Source: Arthrobacter sp. efr-133-TYG-118 (GTDB lineage Bacteria; Actinomycetota; Actinomycetes; Actinomycetales; Micrococcaceae). From it: a stretch of 64,000 nucleotides of DNA. Below, piece after piece: positions 1 to 8,851 of the stretch. The notes under the pieces were generated by a model. It saw only the letters and a list, made by a program, of their open reading frames with translations. It made no database searches and was not told the origin of the DNA. Location of the stretch: the NCBI RefSeq assembly GCF_030209755.1, contig NZ_JARVRH010000006.1, forward strand, positions 143,770 through 207,769, given 5' to 3'. Position 1 is the stretch's first letter. Every line of letters begins with the position of its first letter. The position numbers were made by a program, and so were the translations under genes.

Positions 1-1
1 C

Positions 2-1414
2 CTTCGCGACGCCGGTCTCAAGCGCGGCGACCATCTTGCCGCGGTTCTTGGCAATGGTGCGCACATGCTGGCAATCGCGTGGGCGGCCTACCGCACAGGC
101 CTGTACTTCACGCCCGTTCCCGTCACGTTCTCTGCGAGCGAGATGGCCTATGTCGTCGCCAACTGCCAGGCAAAGATGGTGATCTCCGAGCCTGGATTCG
201 CAGGAACAACTGGTGAACTGCCGCGAGCGGAAAGCCTGGTTCGCCGATTCTGTTCGCTGGGCGGGATTATCGATGGCTACGAGCCGATTGAAGCCGCACT
301 CGCGCGCATGCCGGCCGGACCCATCAGCGACGAATCGCCCGGAGCGATCATGTTGTATTCCTCCGGAACGACGGGAGCTCCCAAAGGAATCTGGCGGCCG
401 CTGCCTGCGATCGAGGAGGTTGAGCACGGCCCTCCAACGTTTGCCCGGGACCTAGTGGCCTTGTTCGATTTCCGCCCTGGTGATCGGTACCTGTCGGCCG
501 GCCCCCTGTATCACGCCGGTCCTCTGAGGTGGTCGCTTTCAGTGATCGCCTCTGGCGGTTCTACTATTCTCATGACGAAGTTCGATGCCGACCGGGCGTT
601 GACCCTGCTCGAGCAGGAAGAAATTACGCTCTCGCAATGGGTGCCGACGATGTTTCATCGCATGCTCGCACTGCCCGAAGATCGCAGAAGCGCATTTCGC
701 GCTCCTCAACATCGCGCTGCTTATCACGGGGCAGCCCCGATCTCCCCTTCGCTCAAACGGGCGATGATCGACTGGTGGGGCCCCATAATCGAGGAATATT
801 ACGCCGGCTCTGAGAGCGTCGGCCTCTGCTCCATCACGACCGAAGAATGGCTGAAAAAACCCGGCTCGGTCGGTCGAGCGCGCAAGGGTGCGATCCACAT
901 CCTCGACGAGGACTCAAAAGAGTTGAGGCCCGGTGCTACGGGCAGGGTCTTCTTCAGAGGGACCGCACCGTTCGAGTACTTCGGTGAGCCAGAGAAGACC
1001 GCTTCTCGAACCAGTCAACAGGGATATCAGACTTTCGGCGATATCGGACACATCGATCAAGACGGCTACTTGTTCTTATCGGATCGCCTTGACGACGTGA
1101 TCATCTCTGGCGGCGTCAACATCTACCCGCAGGAACTCGAGCAGGCGCTCGAGCATGCGCAAGGAGTCGGTGAAGTCGGAGTTGTCGGTATGAAGGATGA
1201 CGAATTCGGAGAGCGACCCGTTGCTTTCGTCGTGCCGGATGGAAGTCACGCCGACATCGAACTGCTGCGTGCCGAGCTGATTGCGCACTGTCGAAGTCAG
1301 CTGGGGCGCATCAAACAACCCAAGGAGATCCGATTCATCGATGCGCTGCCCAGGTCGGAGGCCGGCAAACTGCTGCGCCGCGTGTTGCGCGACATGGATA
1401 CCGCCCAGTACTGA
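2..1414 (+). CDS. acyl-CoA synthetase (AMP-dependent ligase), 5' end outside window
   Basis: This is an adenylate-forming ligase that would activate a carboxylic acid to its CoA thioester using ATP. The frame is open to the left edge (it reads LRDAGLKRGDHLAAVL before the first ATG at 65), so the N-terminus lies outside the window. The P-loop A3 motif is YSSGTTGAPKG near base 355, the hinge/A8 region is DRLDDVIISGGVNIYP near base 1083, and the C-terminal catalytic lysine lies in RSEAGKLLRR near base 1360. It heads a run of co-directional CoA-metabolism genes that it presumably feeds. The acid substrate cannot be read from the sequence; a branched, cyclic or steroid side-chain acid is possible given the neighbours. 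Confidence 0.93.
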   Translation, partial: LRDAGLKRGDHLAAVLGNGAHMLAIAWAAYRTGLYFTPVPVTFSASEMAYVVANCQAKMVISEPGFAGTTGELPRAESLVRRFCSLGGIIDGYEPIEAALARMPAGPISDESPGAIMLYSSGTTGAPKGIWRPLPAIEEVEHGPPTFARDLVALFDFRPGDRYLSAGPLYHAGPLRWSLSVIASGGSTILMTKFDADRALTLLEQEEITLSQWVPTMFHRMLALPEDRRSAFRAPQHRAAYHGAAPISPSLKRAMIDWWGPIIEEYYAGSESVGLCSITTEEWLKKPGSVGRARKGAIHILDEDSKELRPGATGRVFFRGTAPFEYFGEPEKTASRTSQQGYQTFGDIGHIDQDGYLFLSDRLDDVIISGGVNIYPQELEQALEHAQGVGEVGVVGMKDDEFGERPVAFVVPDGSHADIELLRAELIAHCRSQLGRIKQPKEIRFIDALPRSEAGKLLRRVLRDMDTAQY

Positions 1415-1492
1415 ACGCAATTTCAGGTCTAGCGCAACAGACGCCCGAAAGGCCAACTCACATCCAGATCGCCAACATTCTAGGAGGGTCAA

Positions 1493-1990
1493 GTGCCGAA
1501 CATTACATTTCCCGTTGAAGCCACACACATCATGATGTTCGCTCGCGCCATCGGCGACGACAACCCGGTTTACCGTGACACGCAAGCGGCGAACGAGACT
1601 GAGGCAAAGGGAGTGATTGCTCCTCCCACCTTCGTTCAAGCCGTCGCGCAATTCGACCCTCAGCAGGTGCGACCGAGGCCCGGCGAAATGTGGTTCGGTT
1701 CCGGCAAGTCGCCGACGGGATCGACCGACAAGCCGGCCTCGGGAGGCAGCCTGCACGCCGAGCAGGAATACACCTACCACCGAGCACTGCGACCCGGAGA
1801 CGTGTTAACCGTGGAGATGGAGAACGGAAAGGTCTGGGAAAAGCAAAGCAAACGCAGAGGAACCAGCAAGTTGATCTTTCGCGAACGCATCACGACCTAT
1901 CGCGACGCGAGCGGCGAGCTGGTCATCACAGCCCGCAACGTCGGCGTTACGATCCTGCCTCTCGTCGATGCGGTGTTAGGAGAGGGCTAA
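1493..1990 (+). CDS. FAS1-like/MaoC hotdog dehydratase subunit
   Basis: A 165-residue single hotdog-fold protein of the N-terminal MaoC (FAS1-like dehydratase) type. It starts at a GTG with AGGAGG about 6 nt upstream. Members of this type usually pair with a catalytic MaoC subunit to make a heteromeric (R)-enoyl-CoA hydratase. No clear hydratase-2 D-x-x-P-x-H catalytic signature is seen here, although GDDNPVYRD near residue 20 is the equivalent loop. The catalytic partner is most likely the next gene, which starts 3 nt after this stop. The pair would hydrate an enoyl-CoA in a beta-oxidation-like route. Confidence 0.85.
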   Translation: MPNITFPVEATHIMMFARAIGDDNPVYRDTQAANETEAKGVIAPPTFVQAVAQFDPQQVRPRPGEMWFGSGKSPTGSTDKPASGGSLHAEQEYTYHRALRPGDVLTVEMENGKVWEKQSKRRGTSKLIFRERITTYRDASGELVITARNVGVTILPLVDAVLGEG

Positions 1991-1992
1991 TT

Positions 1993-2415
1993 ATGGCTTT
2001 GAAAGCCTCGCAACTGACGATTGGCCACACCCATCGTGAGCGCGTCTGCGAGAACCTATCGCGTACTCAGATTGTGCAGTACGCCGGAGCGGCTGGCGAC
2101 TATCACCCGCTCCACACCGATGAGGTCTATGCGACACAAGTCGGCGGCTACACCGGCGTGTTCGCGCCCGGCATGCTGACAATGGGGCTGACGGGCAAGA
2201 TGCTGACCAACTGGGCCGGTGACACGCGACTAACGAAGTTCGGCGTCCGGTTCACGGACAAAGTCTGGCCCGGTGACACGCTCGAATCCGAGGCCACCGT
2301 TAGCGCCATCCGACACGAGAATGGCGAATACCTGGTGGACCTCACCGTGTCCACAGTCAATCAGGATGGCGAAATAGTCGTCTCGGGCCGTGCAACAGTT
2401 CGGGTTGATCCGTGA
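1993..2415 (+). CDS. MaoC-family (R)-enoyl-CoA hydratase subunit
   Basis: A 140-residue MaoC hotdog protein. The hydratase-2 signature is present as AGAAGDYHPLHTDE near residues 32-45, with Asp and His in the catalytic positions. The ATG at 1993 is preferred over upstream in-frame starts, which would overlap the previous gene by 300 nt. It lies 3 nt after the FAS1-like subunit, and its stop overlaps the next start (GTGA), indicating coupled translation. With its neighbour it probably forms the heteromer that hydrates a trans-2-enoyl-CoA. Confidence 0.87.
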   Translation: MALKASQLTIGHTHRERVCENLSRTQIVQYAGAAGDYHPLHTDEVYATQVGGYTGVFAPGMLTMGLTGKMLTNWAGDTRLTKFGVRFTDKVWPGDTLESEATVSAIRHENGEYLVDLTVSTVNQDGEIVVSGRATVRVDP

Positions 2416-3314
2416 ACCGATCACAACAGAGTCTCGAGACCAGAACCGGCGGGCACTCACGGATGAGCGCATCGCTTGACCTTGATCACCTGCGTACATG
2501 GATCGGGAACGTCGAGGAAGCGACAGACTTGGTCAGCGCGCGCGCAGTCCGTGCAATGCAAGCAATTCTGTCTGTGAGTGCTACAGAATGTCAGGTCGGC
2601 GCCGCTGCGCCGCCGTCAATGCATTGGTGCTACCTACTGAACCTCACGTCCGGACCCGGCGCCGCCACCGGAACCGATGACGAGCGCGGCTTCGTGCCAC
2701 CAGTGCCGTTGGCGCAGCGAATGTGGGCCGGCGGCAAGACCGAGTTCATCGAACCGCTGCGCGTGGGCGACCAGGTGACTAGGCGATCCGAGATCGCCGG
2801 TGTCGAGCTGAAGTACGGCCGTTCCGGCCCGCTCTGCTTCGTCACGATCCAGCACACATACTCAACGGCACGAGGAGTCGCAACCAAGGACACCCAGAAC
2901 CTGGTCTTCCTCAACCCGGCACCCCAACCCACGGTCAAGCCAGCGCCGACACCACGACCACCGGCCCGTAGGACTCAGCATTCGAGCGTGATGCACGCAG
3001 ACGCCGCCATGCTGTTCCGGTACTCGGCACTGACTCACAACGGTCATCCCAGTCACTACGACCGACCCTATGCGACCGACATCGAGAAGTCTCCCGGGTT
3101 GATGGTCCATGGGCCCCTCCAGGCGGCAATACTGCTCGAATACGCGATCCAACTACACGGCGCCGAGCCGCCGAAGAACTTCAGACACCGAGGTGTCGCG
3201 ACGATGTTCGAAGGGGAGTTCACTGTCAACGCCAACCCTGTGGTGAATGGGATCGAACTTTGGACCGCAGATCCGGCCGGCACCCCTTGCATGACTGCGG
3301 AGGCGACATGGTGA
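2412..3314 (+). CDS. double-hotdog MaoC-like dehydratase (mesaconyl-CoA hydratase/HTD2-like)
   Basis: A protein of about 300 residues with two fused hotdog halves separated by a Pro-rich linker (PTVKPAPTPRPPARR, about residues 174-188). The C-terminal half carries LFRYSALTHNGHPSHYD, typical of the HTD2/mesaconyl-C4-CoA hydratase group. The GTG at 2412 overlaps the previous stop; an ATG at 2463 is a reasonable alternative that matches the domain start better. It is the third dehydratase of this operon, so at least two hydration or dehydration steps, or two chain-length specificities, are implied. Confidence 0.85.
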   Translation: MNRSQQSLETRTGGHSRMSASLDLDHLRTWIGNVEEATDLVSARAVRAMQAILSVSATECQVGAAAPPSMHWCYLLNLTSGPGAATGTDDERGFVPPVPLAQRMWAGGKTEFIEPLRVGDQVTRRSEIAGVELKYGRSGPLCFVTIQHTYSTARGVATKDTQNLVFLNPAPQPTVKPAPTPRPPARRTQHSSVMHADAAMLFRYSALTHNGHPSHYDRPYATDIEKSPGLMVHGPLQAAILLEYAIQLHGAEPPKNFRHRGVATMFEGEFTVNANPVVNGIELWTADPAGTPCMTAEATW

Positions 3315-4558
3315 GCGCCGACGACTCATCCGCCAAATGGAATTCTGAATGCAGACCATTCGAAGGCGTGCGGATTCTCGATTTCACCCAGCTGGTCGCT
3401 GGTCCCTACGCGACCTACCAGTTCGCCCTGATGGGTGCCGATGTCATCAAGGTCGAGCGACTCGAGGGCGAGGCTATGCGCTCCTGGGACCTCAGCAACA
3501 CTCTGCTGAGTGGAGAATGGATAGAACGAGGTCTCGCTCCGAGTTGGCAGGCGATCAACGCTGGAAAGCGAAGTCTCGCCCTCGATTTGCAAAGGCCACA
3601 GGCCGTCGAAATCGCAAAACGACTGGCCAGTACGGCCGATGTGGTGGTCGAGAACTTTCGACCTGGCGTGATGGACAAACTGGGGCTTGGCTACGCAGCG
3701 TTGTCCGAGCTCAATCCGCTCCTCATTTACTGCGCCCTCAGTGCGTTCGGTCAAACGGGTCCGGAACGACTCGGCGCCGGCTACGACGGAAAAATTCAAG
3801 CGATGTCCGGGATCATGGCGATGAGCGGCCACCAAAGCACGGGGCCAACCCGAACTGGCTTCTCACTCTGTGACATCGTGGCCGGAGCCACCGCAGCATT
3901 AGGGATCTCGAGCGCCCTCTTTCAACGGACGCATACCGGCAGAGGGCAACTGGTCGATGTATCGATGTTGGAGGCCACGCTCGCGTTCCTTTCGGGACCT
4001 ATAGCCGAGCACACCATCGCCGAGGGACAGCCGTCTCAGCTGCGAGGTAACAAGGCGGCCGTGCCGACGCCAACAGCCGACGTTTTCGAGACCGGCGATG
4101 GCGCCATTCTCTTGTCTGTGGTCACCGACAAACAATTCGAGGCGTTGATGCGAAGCCTCGGCCGCGCCGACGCCGCCCAAGACGCCCGATTCTCGACTGA
4201 ACCGATGCGCCGCGAAAACGAGGCTGCGCTTCGGCGGGTCATCGAGACCGCACTGACAACAAAGTCTGCGAGGGAGTGGGAGACGGTCCTCAACTCTGCT
4301 GGCGCTCCATGCGCGTCCATCTGGAAGGTCGAAGACGTAATCGACCATCAACAGATCGTCGCACGCGATGCAATTCACGAGCTCGATACCTCCCATGGCA
4401 AATTACGTCTCGCCGGTCTCGGTTTTCAATTGGCCCATGGCGGAGGCCATTTAGATCGGATGGCGCCAACCCTGAGCCAGCACACGGATGAAGTTCTTGC
4501 CGAAGCAGGGTATGCACCGCACGAGATCGCGGCACTACGCACAGCGGAGGTCATTTGA
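3308..4558 (+). CDS. CaiB/BaiF family type III CoA-transferase
   Basis: A 416-residue family III CoA-transferase. The N-terminal signature VRILDFTQLVAGPYATYQFA and the NFRPGVMDKLGLGY segment are clear. The catalytic aspartate is the Asp of SLCDIVAGATA. The ATG at 3308 overlaps the preceding stop by 7 nt; further upstream starts would be inside the previous gene. It moves CoA between a donor thioester and a free acid, or can act as an epimerase (racemase) in the alpha-methylacyl-CoA branch of this family. Its position among dehydratases and a thiolase fits substrate activation or 2-methyl inversion. Confidence 0.92.
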   Translation: MVSADDSSAKWNSECRPFEGVRILDFTQLVAGPYATYQFALMGADVIKVERLEGEAMRSWDLSNTLLSGEWIERGLAPSWQAINAGKRSLALDLQRPQAVEIAKRLASTADVVVENFRPGVMDKLGLGYAALSELNPLLIYCALSAFGQTGPERLGAGYDGKIQAMSGIMAMSGHQSTGPTRTGFSLCDIVAGATAALGISSALFQRTHTGRGQLVDVSMLEATLAFLSGPIAEHTIAEGQPSQLRGNKAAVPTPTADVFETGDGAILLSVVTDKQFEALMRSLGRADAAQDARFSTEPMRRENEAALRRVIETALTTKSAREWETVLNSAGAPCASIWKVEDVIDHQQIVARDAIHELDTSHGKLRLAGLGFQLAHGGGHLDRMAPTLSQHTDEVLAEAGYAPHEIAALRTAEVI

Positions 4559-4648
4559 TCACCCAATTCGGAAGATTACAGAAATCATAAAGCAGGTCAA
4601 GTAAGACGATCGACCGCGCAGAGATGACGCGGTCGGAGGAGGTGTGCG

Positions 4649-5065
4649 GTGGACTTCGAGCTCACTGAGGATCAAGCAACAAACCAGGACGCTGTTCGCG
4701 AGCTGGACGGCAAGTTTGACGACCTGCACCCGATCGGGATGAATCAGGGCGTACAGTTCCTGCTCGCGGACTCGCTGGCGCGACTGGATACAGCGGAGCT
4801 GGCGCTGCGAAAAGTGACCCGGCTATACGACCAGGGAAAGCCGTGTGGTCGCGAGGCAAACACGGTGAAGTACCTGCGCGCCGACGCTGGCTTCGAGGCC
4901 ATGGACTGTGCGGTCCAGACACACAGCGGGATGGATTACTCCGAGGAGTACAACGTGGCACGGTACTTCCGGGAGGCACGCCCGCTCAAAATCGCACCGA
5001 CCTCGCAAGAGATGGTGCTCAACTACATAGGCTCGCACCTGCCGGGCCTGCCGAGGAGCTACTGA
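4649..5065 (+). pseudogene. acyl-CoA dehydrogenase with large in-frame internal deletion
   Basis: A 138-codon open frame starting at GTG 4649 behind GGAGG. The first ~25 residues (MDFELTEDQATNQDAVREL) are a normal acyl-CoA dehydrogenase N-terminus. From about residue 28 the reading jumps to the C-terminal helical domain (IGMNQGVQFLLADSLARLD ... QTHSGMDYSEEYNVARYF ... SHLPGLPRSY). Family members are about 380-400 residues, so roughly 240 residues (most of the N-terminal helical domain and the FAD/substrate-binding beta domain) are missing while the frame is kept. It cannot bind FAD in the usual way, so it is probably a non-functional remnant. The stop overlaps the next start, so it may persist because it maintains translational coupling. 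Confidence 0.85.
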
Positions 5066-5829
5066 TGCCTGCCCTGGACGTATTTTCACTCGACGGCCGC
5101 ACCGCATTGGTCACCGGCGCGGGCAGCGGCATCGGGGCGGCGGTTGCGAGGGCGTTCGCGCGCGCCGGCGCCGCGGTACTCGTCACGGACGTGAATGAGG
5201 ACGCCGCACGCATTGTCGCGAATCAGATCGTCGAGGCCGGTGGCAAGGCGGACAGCCAGGTGCTCGACGTCCGTGATCGTGCGGCGGCGGACGCCACTGC
5301 CGCGAAGGCCTCGGACATGGGTGGTGGAGCGCTGCACATCATGGTGAACAACGCGGGCGCGATCGCTCCGGCGATGTTCCCCGAGCTGAGCGAGGAGGCC
5401 TTCCGTCGGATCGTCGAGATCCACTTGATCGGATCGTTCACCTGTACGCAGGCTGCGCTGCCATTCATCCCTGACGACGGCTCTGGCCGAATCCTCAATG
5501 TCACCTCGGCGGCGGGGCTGGTCGGGACGATCGGCCAGGCCAATTACGGCGCTGCCAAAGCCGGGATCATCGGCCTCACCAAGTCTCTGGCAAAAGAACT
5601 GGCGCGCAGGCAGATCACCGTCAACGCCTTGGCGCCACTGGCGGCCACTGCTATGACGGAGAACATCCGAACCAACGAAAAGCTTGCGGCGAAGAATCTT
5701 GCGCGGATCCCGTTGCAGCGCTGGGCAGAACCGGACGAGATCGCATCAAGCTTTATTTTCCTCGCCTCGGCCGCGGCAGCGTACATCACCGGTCAAGTAC
5801 TGCCGGTCGACGGCGGGATGGTCATCTGA
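5065..5829 (+). CDS. SDR family 3-hydroxyacyl-CoA-type dehydrogenase
   Basis: A 254-residue classical short-chain dehydrogenase. The NAD(P) motif TGAGSGIG is at residues 17-24, NNAG at 95-98, and the catalytic Ser148, Tyr161 and Lys165 are present. The Asp in LVTDVNE after beta-strand 2 favours NAD(H). The start ATG overlaps the TGA of the truncated dehydrogenase and its own stop overlaps the thiolase start (ATGAG). Between dehydratases and a thiolase the likely role is oxidation of a 3-hydroxyacyl-CoA to the 3-oxoacyl-CoA. Confidence 0.92.
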   Translation: MPALDVFSLDGRTALVTGAGSGIGAAVARAFARAGAAVLVTDVNEDAARIVANQIVEAGGKADSQVLDVRDRAAADATAAKASDMGGGALHIMVNNAGAIAPAMFPELSEEAFRRIVEIHLIGSFTCTQAALPFIPDDGSGRILNVTSAAGLVGTIGQANYGAAKAGIIGLTKSLAKELARRQITVNALAPLAATAMTENIRTNEKLAAKNLARIPLQRWAEPDEIASSFIFLASAAAAYITGQVLPVDGGMVI

Positions 5830-7004
5830 TGAGTCCTTTCACAGGCCGCGAAGTCTTTATCGCCGAAGCTGCCCGCACGCCCTTCGGGAAGTCACACGCC
5901 GAGAAGGGCTGGTTTCGCGACACACACCCCAACGATCTTCTCGGTGCGGTCTACCGCGACCTGCTGCGGCGTGCCGGGATCGCGCCCGGGGTCGTCGAGG
6001 ACCTCGTAGTGGGCTGCACGGCGGCATTCGGCGAGCAGTCCCGCAACATCGGTCGCAATGCCTGGCTGCAGGAGGGCTACCCGCCCGAAGTCCCGGCCGT
6101 CACGCTGGATCGCCGCTGTGGGTCCGCGCAGACCGCAAGCGCGATGGCAGCGTCGCTGGTCGCATCCGGCGTACACGATCTCGTGATTGCGGCGGGCGTG
6201 GAGCACATGGGCCACATCCCGATGAGTTCCCCGGCGAAAGTCTCCGAGCTGTACGGCGAGCCCTGGACCGCTCGGATGTGGGAGCAGTTCGACTTCGTGA
6301 CGCAAGGCGAGAGCGCCGAGCTGATCGCCGAGCGCTGGGACGTCTCCCGAAAGGAGATGGACGAGTTCGCGGTGCGCTCGCACAGGCTGGCGGCCGAGGC
6401 GATCTCGGCAGGCCGGTTCGACAGCGAGGTGATCGGCTGGGAACTCGACGGCGAGGTGCGCCGCAGCGACCAGGCGGTTCGGCCGGAGACCACTGTCGAC
6501 ACCCTGGCTGGGCTCAACACGGTCTTCCGCAAGGAGAACGGTCGGATCACCGCGGGCACCTCATCGCCGATCTGCGACGGCGCGGCGGGCGTCTTACTGG
6601 CCTCACAGCGCGCAGTCGACGAGCACGGACTCACTCCGCGGGCAAAGATCCTCGACCAGACCACGGTCGGCGTGGATCCGGTGATCATGCTGACTGGCCC
6701 CATTCCGGCTACCCACAAGTTGCTGGAACGCAACGGACTCAGCATCTCCGACATCGACCTGTTTGAGGTCAACGAAGCCTTCAGCTCGGTGGTACTTGCC
6801 TGGCAGCGTGAGCTGAAGCCGGACATGGACCGGGTCAATGTCAACGGTGGCGCCATTGCCCTAGGCCACCCGGTGGGTGCCACCGGTGGGCGGCTACTGG
6901 CCACGATTGTAGCCGAGATGGAGCGTCGCGACGTCGAGCTGGGACTGGTCACGATGTGCTGCGGCGGTGGGCTCGGGACCGGGACCCTTGTTCAGCGGGT
7001 CTGA
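5829..7004 (+). CDS. thiolase (acetyl-CoA acyltransferase)
   Basis: A 391-residue thiolase of normal length. The nucleophile is Cys97 in DRRCGSAQTAS, the histidine motif is GGAIALGHPVGATGG, and the second cysteine is in MCCGGGLGTG near the C-terminus. It would cleave a 3-oxoacyl-CoA with CoA to give acetyl- or propionyl-CoA. The NEAFSS motif before the His motif is intact. It is translationally coupled to the SDR upstream, and the next gene begins 2 nt after its stop. Confidence 0.95.
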   Translation: MSPFTGREVFIAEAARTPFGKSHAEKGWFRDTHPNDLLGAVYRDLLRRAGIAPGVVEDLVVGCTAAFGEQSRNIGRNAWLQEGYPPEVPAVTLDRRCGSAQTASAMAASLVASGVHDLVIAAGVEHMGHIPMSSPAKVSELYGEPWTARMWEQFDFVTQGESAELIAERWDVSRKEMDEFAVRSHRLAAEAISAGRFDSEVIGWELDGEVRRSDQAVRPETTVDTLAGLNTVFRKENGRITAGTSSPICDGAAGVLLASQRAVDEHGLTPRAKILDQTTVGVDPVIMLTGPIPATHKLLERNGLSISDIDLFEVNEAFSSVVLAWQRELKPDMDRVNVNGGAIALGHPVGATGGRLLATIVAEMERRDVELGLVTMCCGGGLGTGTLVQRV

Positions 7005-7006
7005 CG

Positions 7007-8212
7007 ATGATCGATCTCCGCCGGTTCATCAAGCCCGGCGACGGTGTCTGGTGGAGCCAGGCAGGGGCCGAGGCGGCGCCGTTGGTCGACGCGCTGCTCG
7101 ATCAGGTCGCCGACATCGGGCCGGTCCGCGCGTTCAGCGGCCTCACCTTCAACCGCAGGCTCCGCGAGGTCCCTGACCAGCTCACGCTGACCTCCTACGG
7201 GGCAATGGGGGAGTTGCGCCGGGCCCGTGGGCTGCAGGTTGTGCCCGTGCACTACTCACAGCTCCCCAGGTTGTTCGCTGAGCGCGCTCTTCCCGGCGAC
7301 GTAGGGTTTCTGCAGGTCGCACCGCCGGGCCCGGACGGGGTGTGCTCATTCGGTATCGGGGTGGACTACGCGGCCGACGCTGCCCCTCAAAGTCGGCTCC
7401 TAATCGGTGAGATCAACCACCGCATGCCTGCCACCACCGGCACGCCGGGCATCCCGCTCGACCGGTTCGCCGCTGTCGTCGAGACGGACCGGCCCATTCC
7501 GGAGGCGCCGGGCCGGGCCCCCGATGCCGTCGACGAGGCGATCGCCGCCCGCGTCGCTGAACTGGTCGAGGACGGGGATACTGTGCAGATGGGCGTCGGC
7601 GCGCTGCCGTCGGCGATCATGGACGGACTCGCTGGGCACCGCGATCTTGGCTTCCACTCCGGAATGCTCACCGACGGCGTGCTGCGACTGGTAGAGAAGG
7701 GCGTGCTCAGTGGACTGCACAAAGAGATCGACGCAGGCCTGCTGGTGACGGGCACCGCAATTGGCAGCGCTGAGCTGTACTCCCGGTTGGGCGAGTTGCC
7801 CGTCGTGTTCCGGCCGGCGAGCTACACCCACAACCCCGGCGTGCTCGCCCAGTTGCGCCGGCTTGTGGCGATCAACTCGGCCCTCGAAGTGGATCTGAGC
7901 GGTCAGGTGGGTAGCGAGGTCGCAGGCGGGCGATACCTTGGCGGCATAGGCGGTCAAGCGGACTTCTCGGGTGCGGCGGCCCGCACCGGCGCGCGCTCCA
8001 TCATCGCGCTGCGCTCCTCCTCGCGCGGAGCCTCGACCATCGTGCCTGCGCTCAGCGGACCCGTCAGCACCGCCAGAGCGGACGTCGACGTCGTCGTCAC
8101 TGAGCACGGGGCCGCGTGGCTGCGTGGGGTACCGCTATCAGGGCGAGGAGAACGGCTCGCCGCGATCGCCGCCCCCGAGCATCGGGAAACACTTTTCCGC
8201 GCACTGAAATGA
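7007..8212 (+). CDS. acetyl-CoA hydrolase / 4-hydroxybutyrate CoA-transferase family protein
   Basis: A 401-residue member of the class I acetyl-CoA hydrolase/transferase family (AbfT/Cat1-like). Supporting motifs are VQMGVGALPSAIMDGL in the middle, YLGGIGGQADFSGAA, and the C-terminal DVDVVVTEHGAAWLRG. It transfers CoA between an acyl-CoA and acetate or another acid, or hydrolyses acetyl-CoA. ATG 7007 is 2 nt after the thiolase stop, so it closes the same operon. No terminator hairpin is obvious after it. Confidence 0.88.
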   Translation: MIDLRRFIKPGDGVWWSQAGAEAAPLVDALLDQVADIGPVRAFSGLTFNRRLREVPDQLTLTSYGAMGELRRARGLQVVPVHYSQLPRLFAERALPGDVGFLQVAPPGPDGVCSFGIGVDYAADAAPQSRLLIGEINHRMPATTGTPGIPLDRFAAVVETDRPIPEAPGRAPDAVDEAIAARVAELVEDGDTVQMGVGALPSAIMDGLAGHRDLGFHSGMLTDGVLRLVEKGVLSGLHKEIDAGLLVTGTAIGSAELYSRLGELPVVFRPASYTHNPGVLAQLRRLVAINSALEVDLSGQVGSEVAGGRYLGGIGGQADFSGAAARTGARSIIALRSSSRGASTIVPALSGPVSTARADVDVVVTEHGAAWLRGVPLSGRGERLAAIAAPEHRETLFRALK

Positions 8213-8284
8213 CCAGGCAGGTTCAGGTCCCAGAGGTCGGGCTGCTCGCCTTCACCGGTCAGCGGGGCCTTTCGGTGCGGCTTT

Positions 8285-8323
8285 GGTCGGAATTCCGATG
8301 CCGAGGTTGACGCAGTGACGAAG
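8285..8323 (-). pseudogene. possible relic of a 3-oxoacid CoA-transferase beta subunit
   Basis: A short minus-strand stretch reads LRHCVNLGIGIPTK. VNLGIGIPT is the signature near the N-terminus of 3-oxoacid (succinyl-CoA) CoA-transferase subunit B. Homology is lost immediately on both sides, so only a dozen codons survive. The rest of 8213-8629 shows no credible gene. Chance similarity cannot be excluded for so short a match. Confidence 0.4.
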
Positions 8324-8629
8324 CTGGTAACCAGGCATTTGGCTCGGCCGTGAGTCTCCACCGGGACGTGAAGGTGTGATTCGCGTTACCGGCCAACGAC
8401 TTCTAGCCGATGGCGGAGGCTTCGATAAGAGCCCGGACATCTCTCGGTATGCCGAAAAGCACCCATATGTCGGCCAGTAGGGAGTAGGGAGCGATTTGAT
8501 TGAGCGTGTCCTGTCTCAGTTAAGTTGCCCAAGACCTCAATAGGCATCGGCAAGCTGTAGAATCACTGGGCTCTGTCTCAAGCGAGGCATTCACCTTCCG
8601 GTGAGGGCTTCAGTCGGTGCAGACAGTTG

Positions 8630-8851
8630 TCATAGCTCCCACTCGTCGCGTTCACGGATGGAACCGAATGGCACGGAAGGGCCGAGCCGAACAGTAAAGG
8701 CGTCCACGCTGTCGCGCGTGACGAGAATTCCGCATTGCTGCTTAGTGGCCGGCCCGAGGAGTTCCTCCACGGCCTGGTCAAGCTGGGAATCGAGATTCGA
8801 ACGGGAAGTGGCCGTAACGGACCTCGTAGTCGGTGCTGGAGGGAATGTCAT
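8630..8851 (-). CDS. small protein of unknown function, 73 aa
   Basis: No family is recognised. The protein is acidic to neutral, with a helical-looking centre (LDSQLDQAVEELLGPA) followed by a strand-rich region (CGILVTRDSVDAFTVRLG). It has an ATG with AGGAA about 9 nt upstream, and this ATG overlaps the TGA of the small ORF before it. The amino-acid composition looks like a real protein rather than a shadow, and no larger gene lies opposite. It is transcribed away from the CoA operon. Confidence 0.6.
   Translation of the reverse strand: MTFPPAPTTRSVTATSRSNLDSQLDQAVEELLGPATKQQCGILVTRDSVDAFTVRLGPSVPFGSIRERDEWEL

Noticed and set aside
5684..6766. 360-codon plus-strand frame over the thiolase
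   Set aside because: Arg-rich reading in the wrong frame of a clear thiolase gene.
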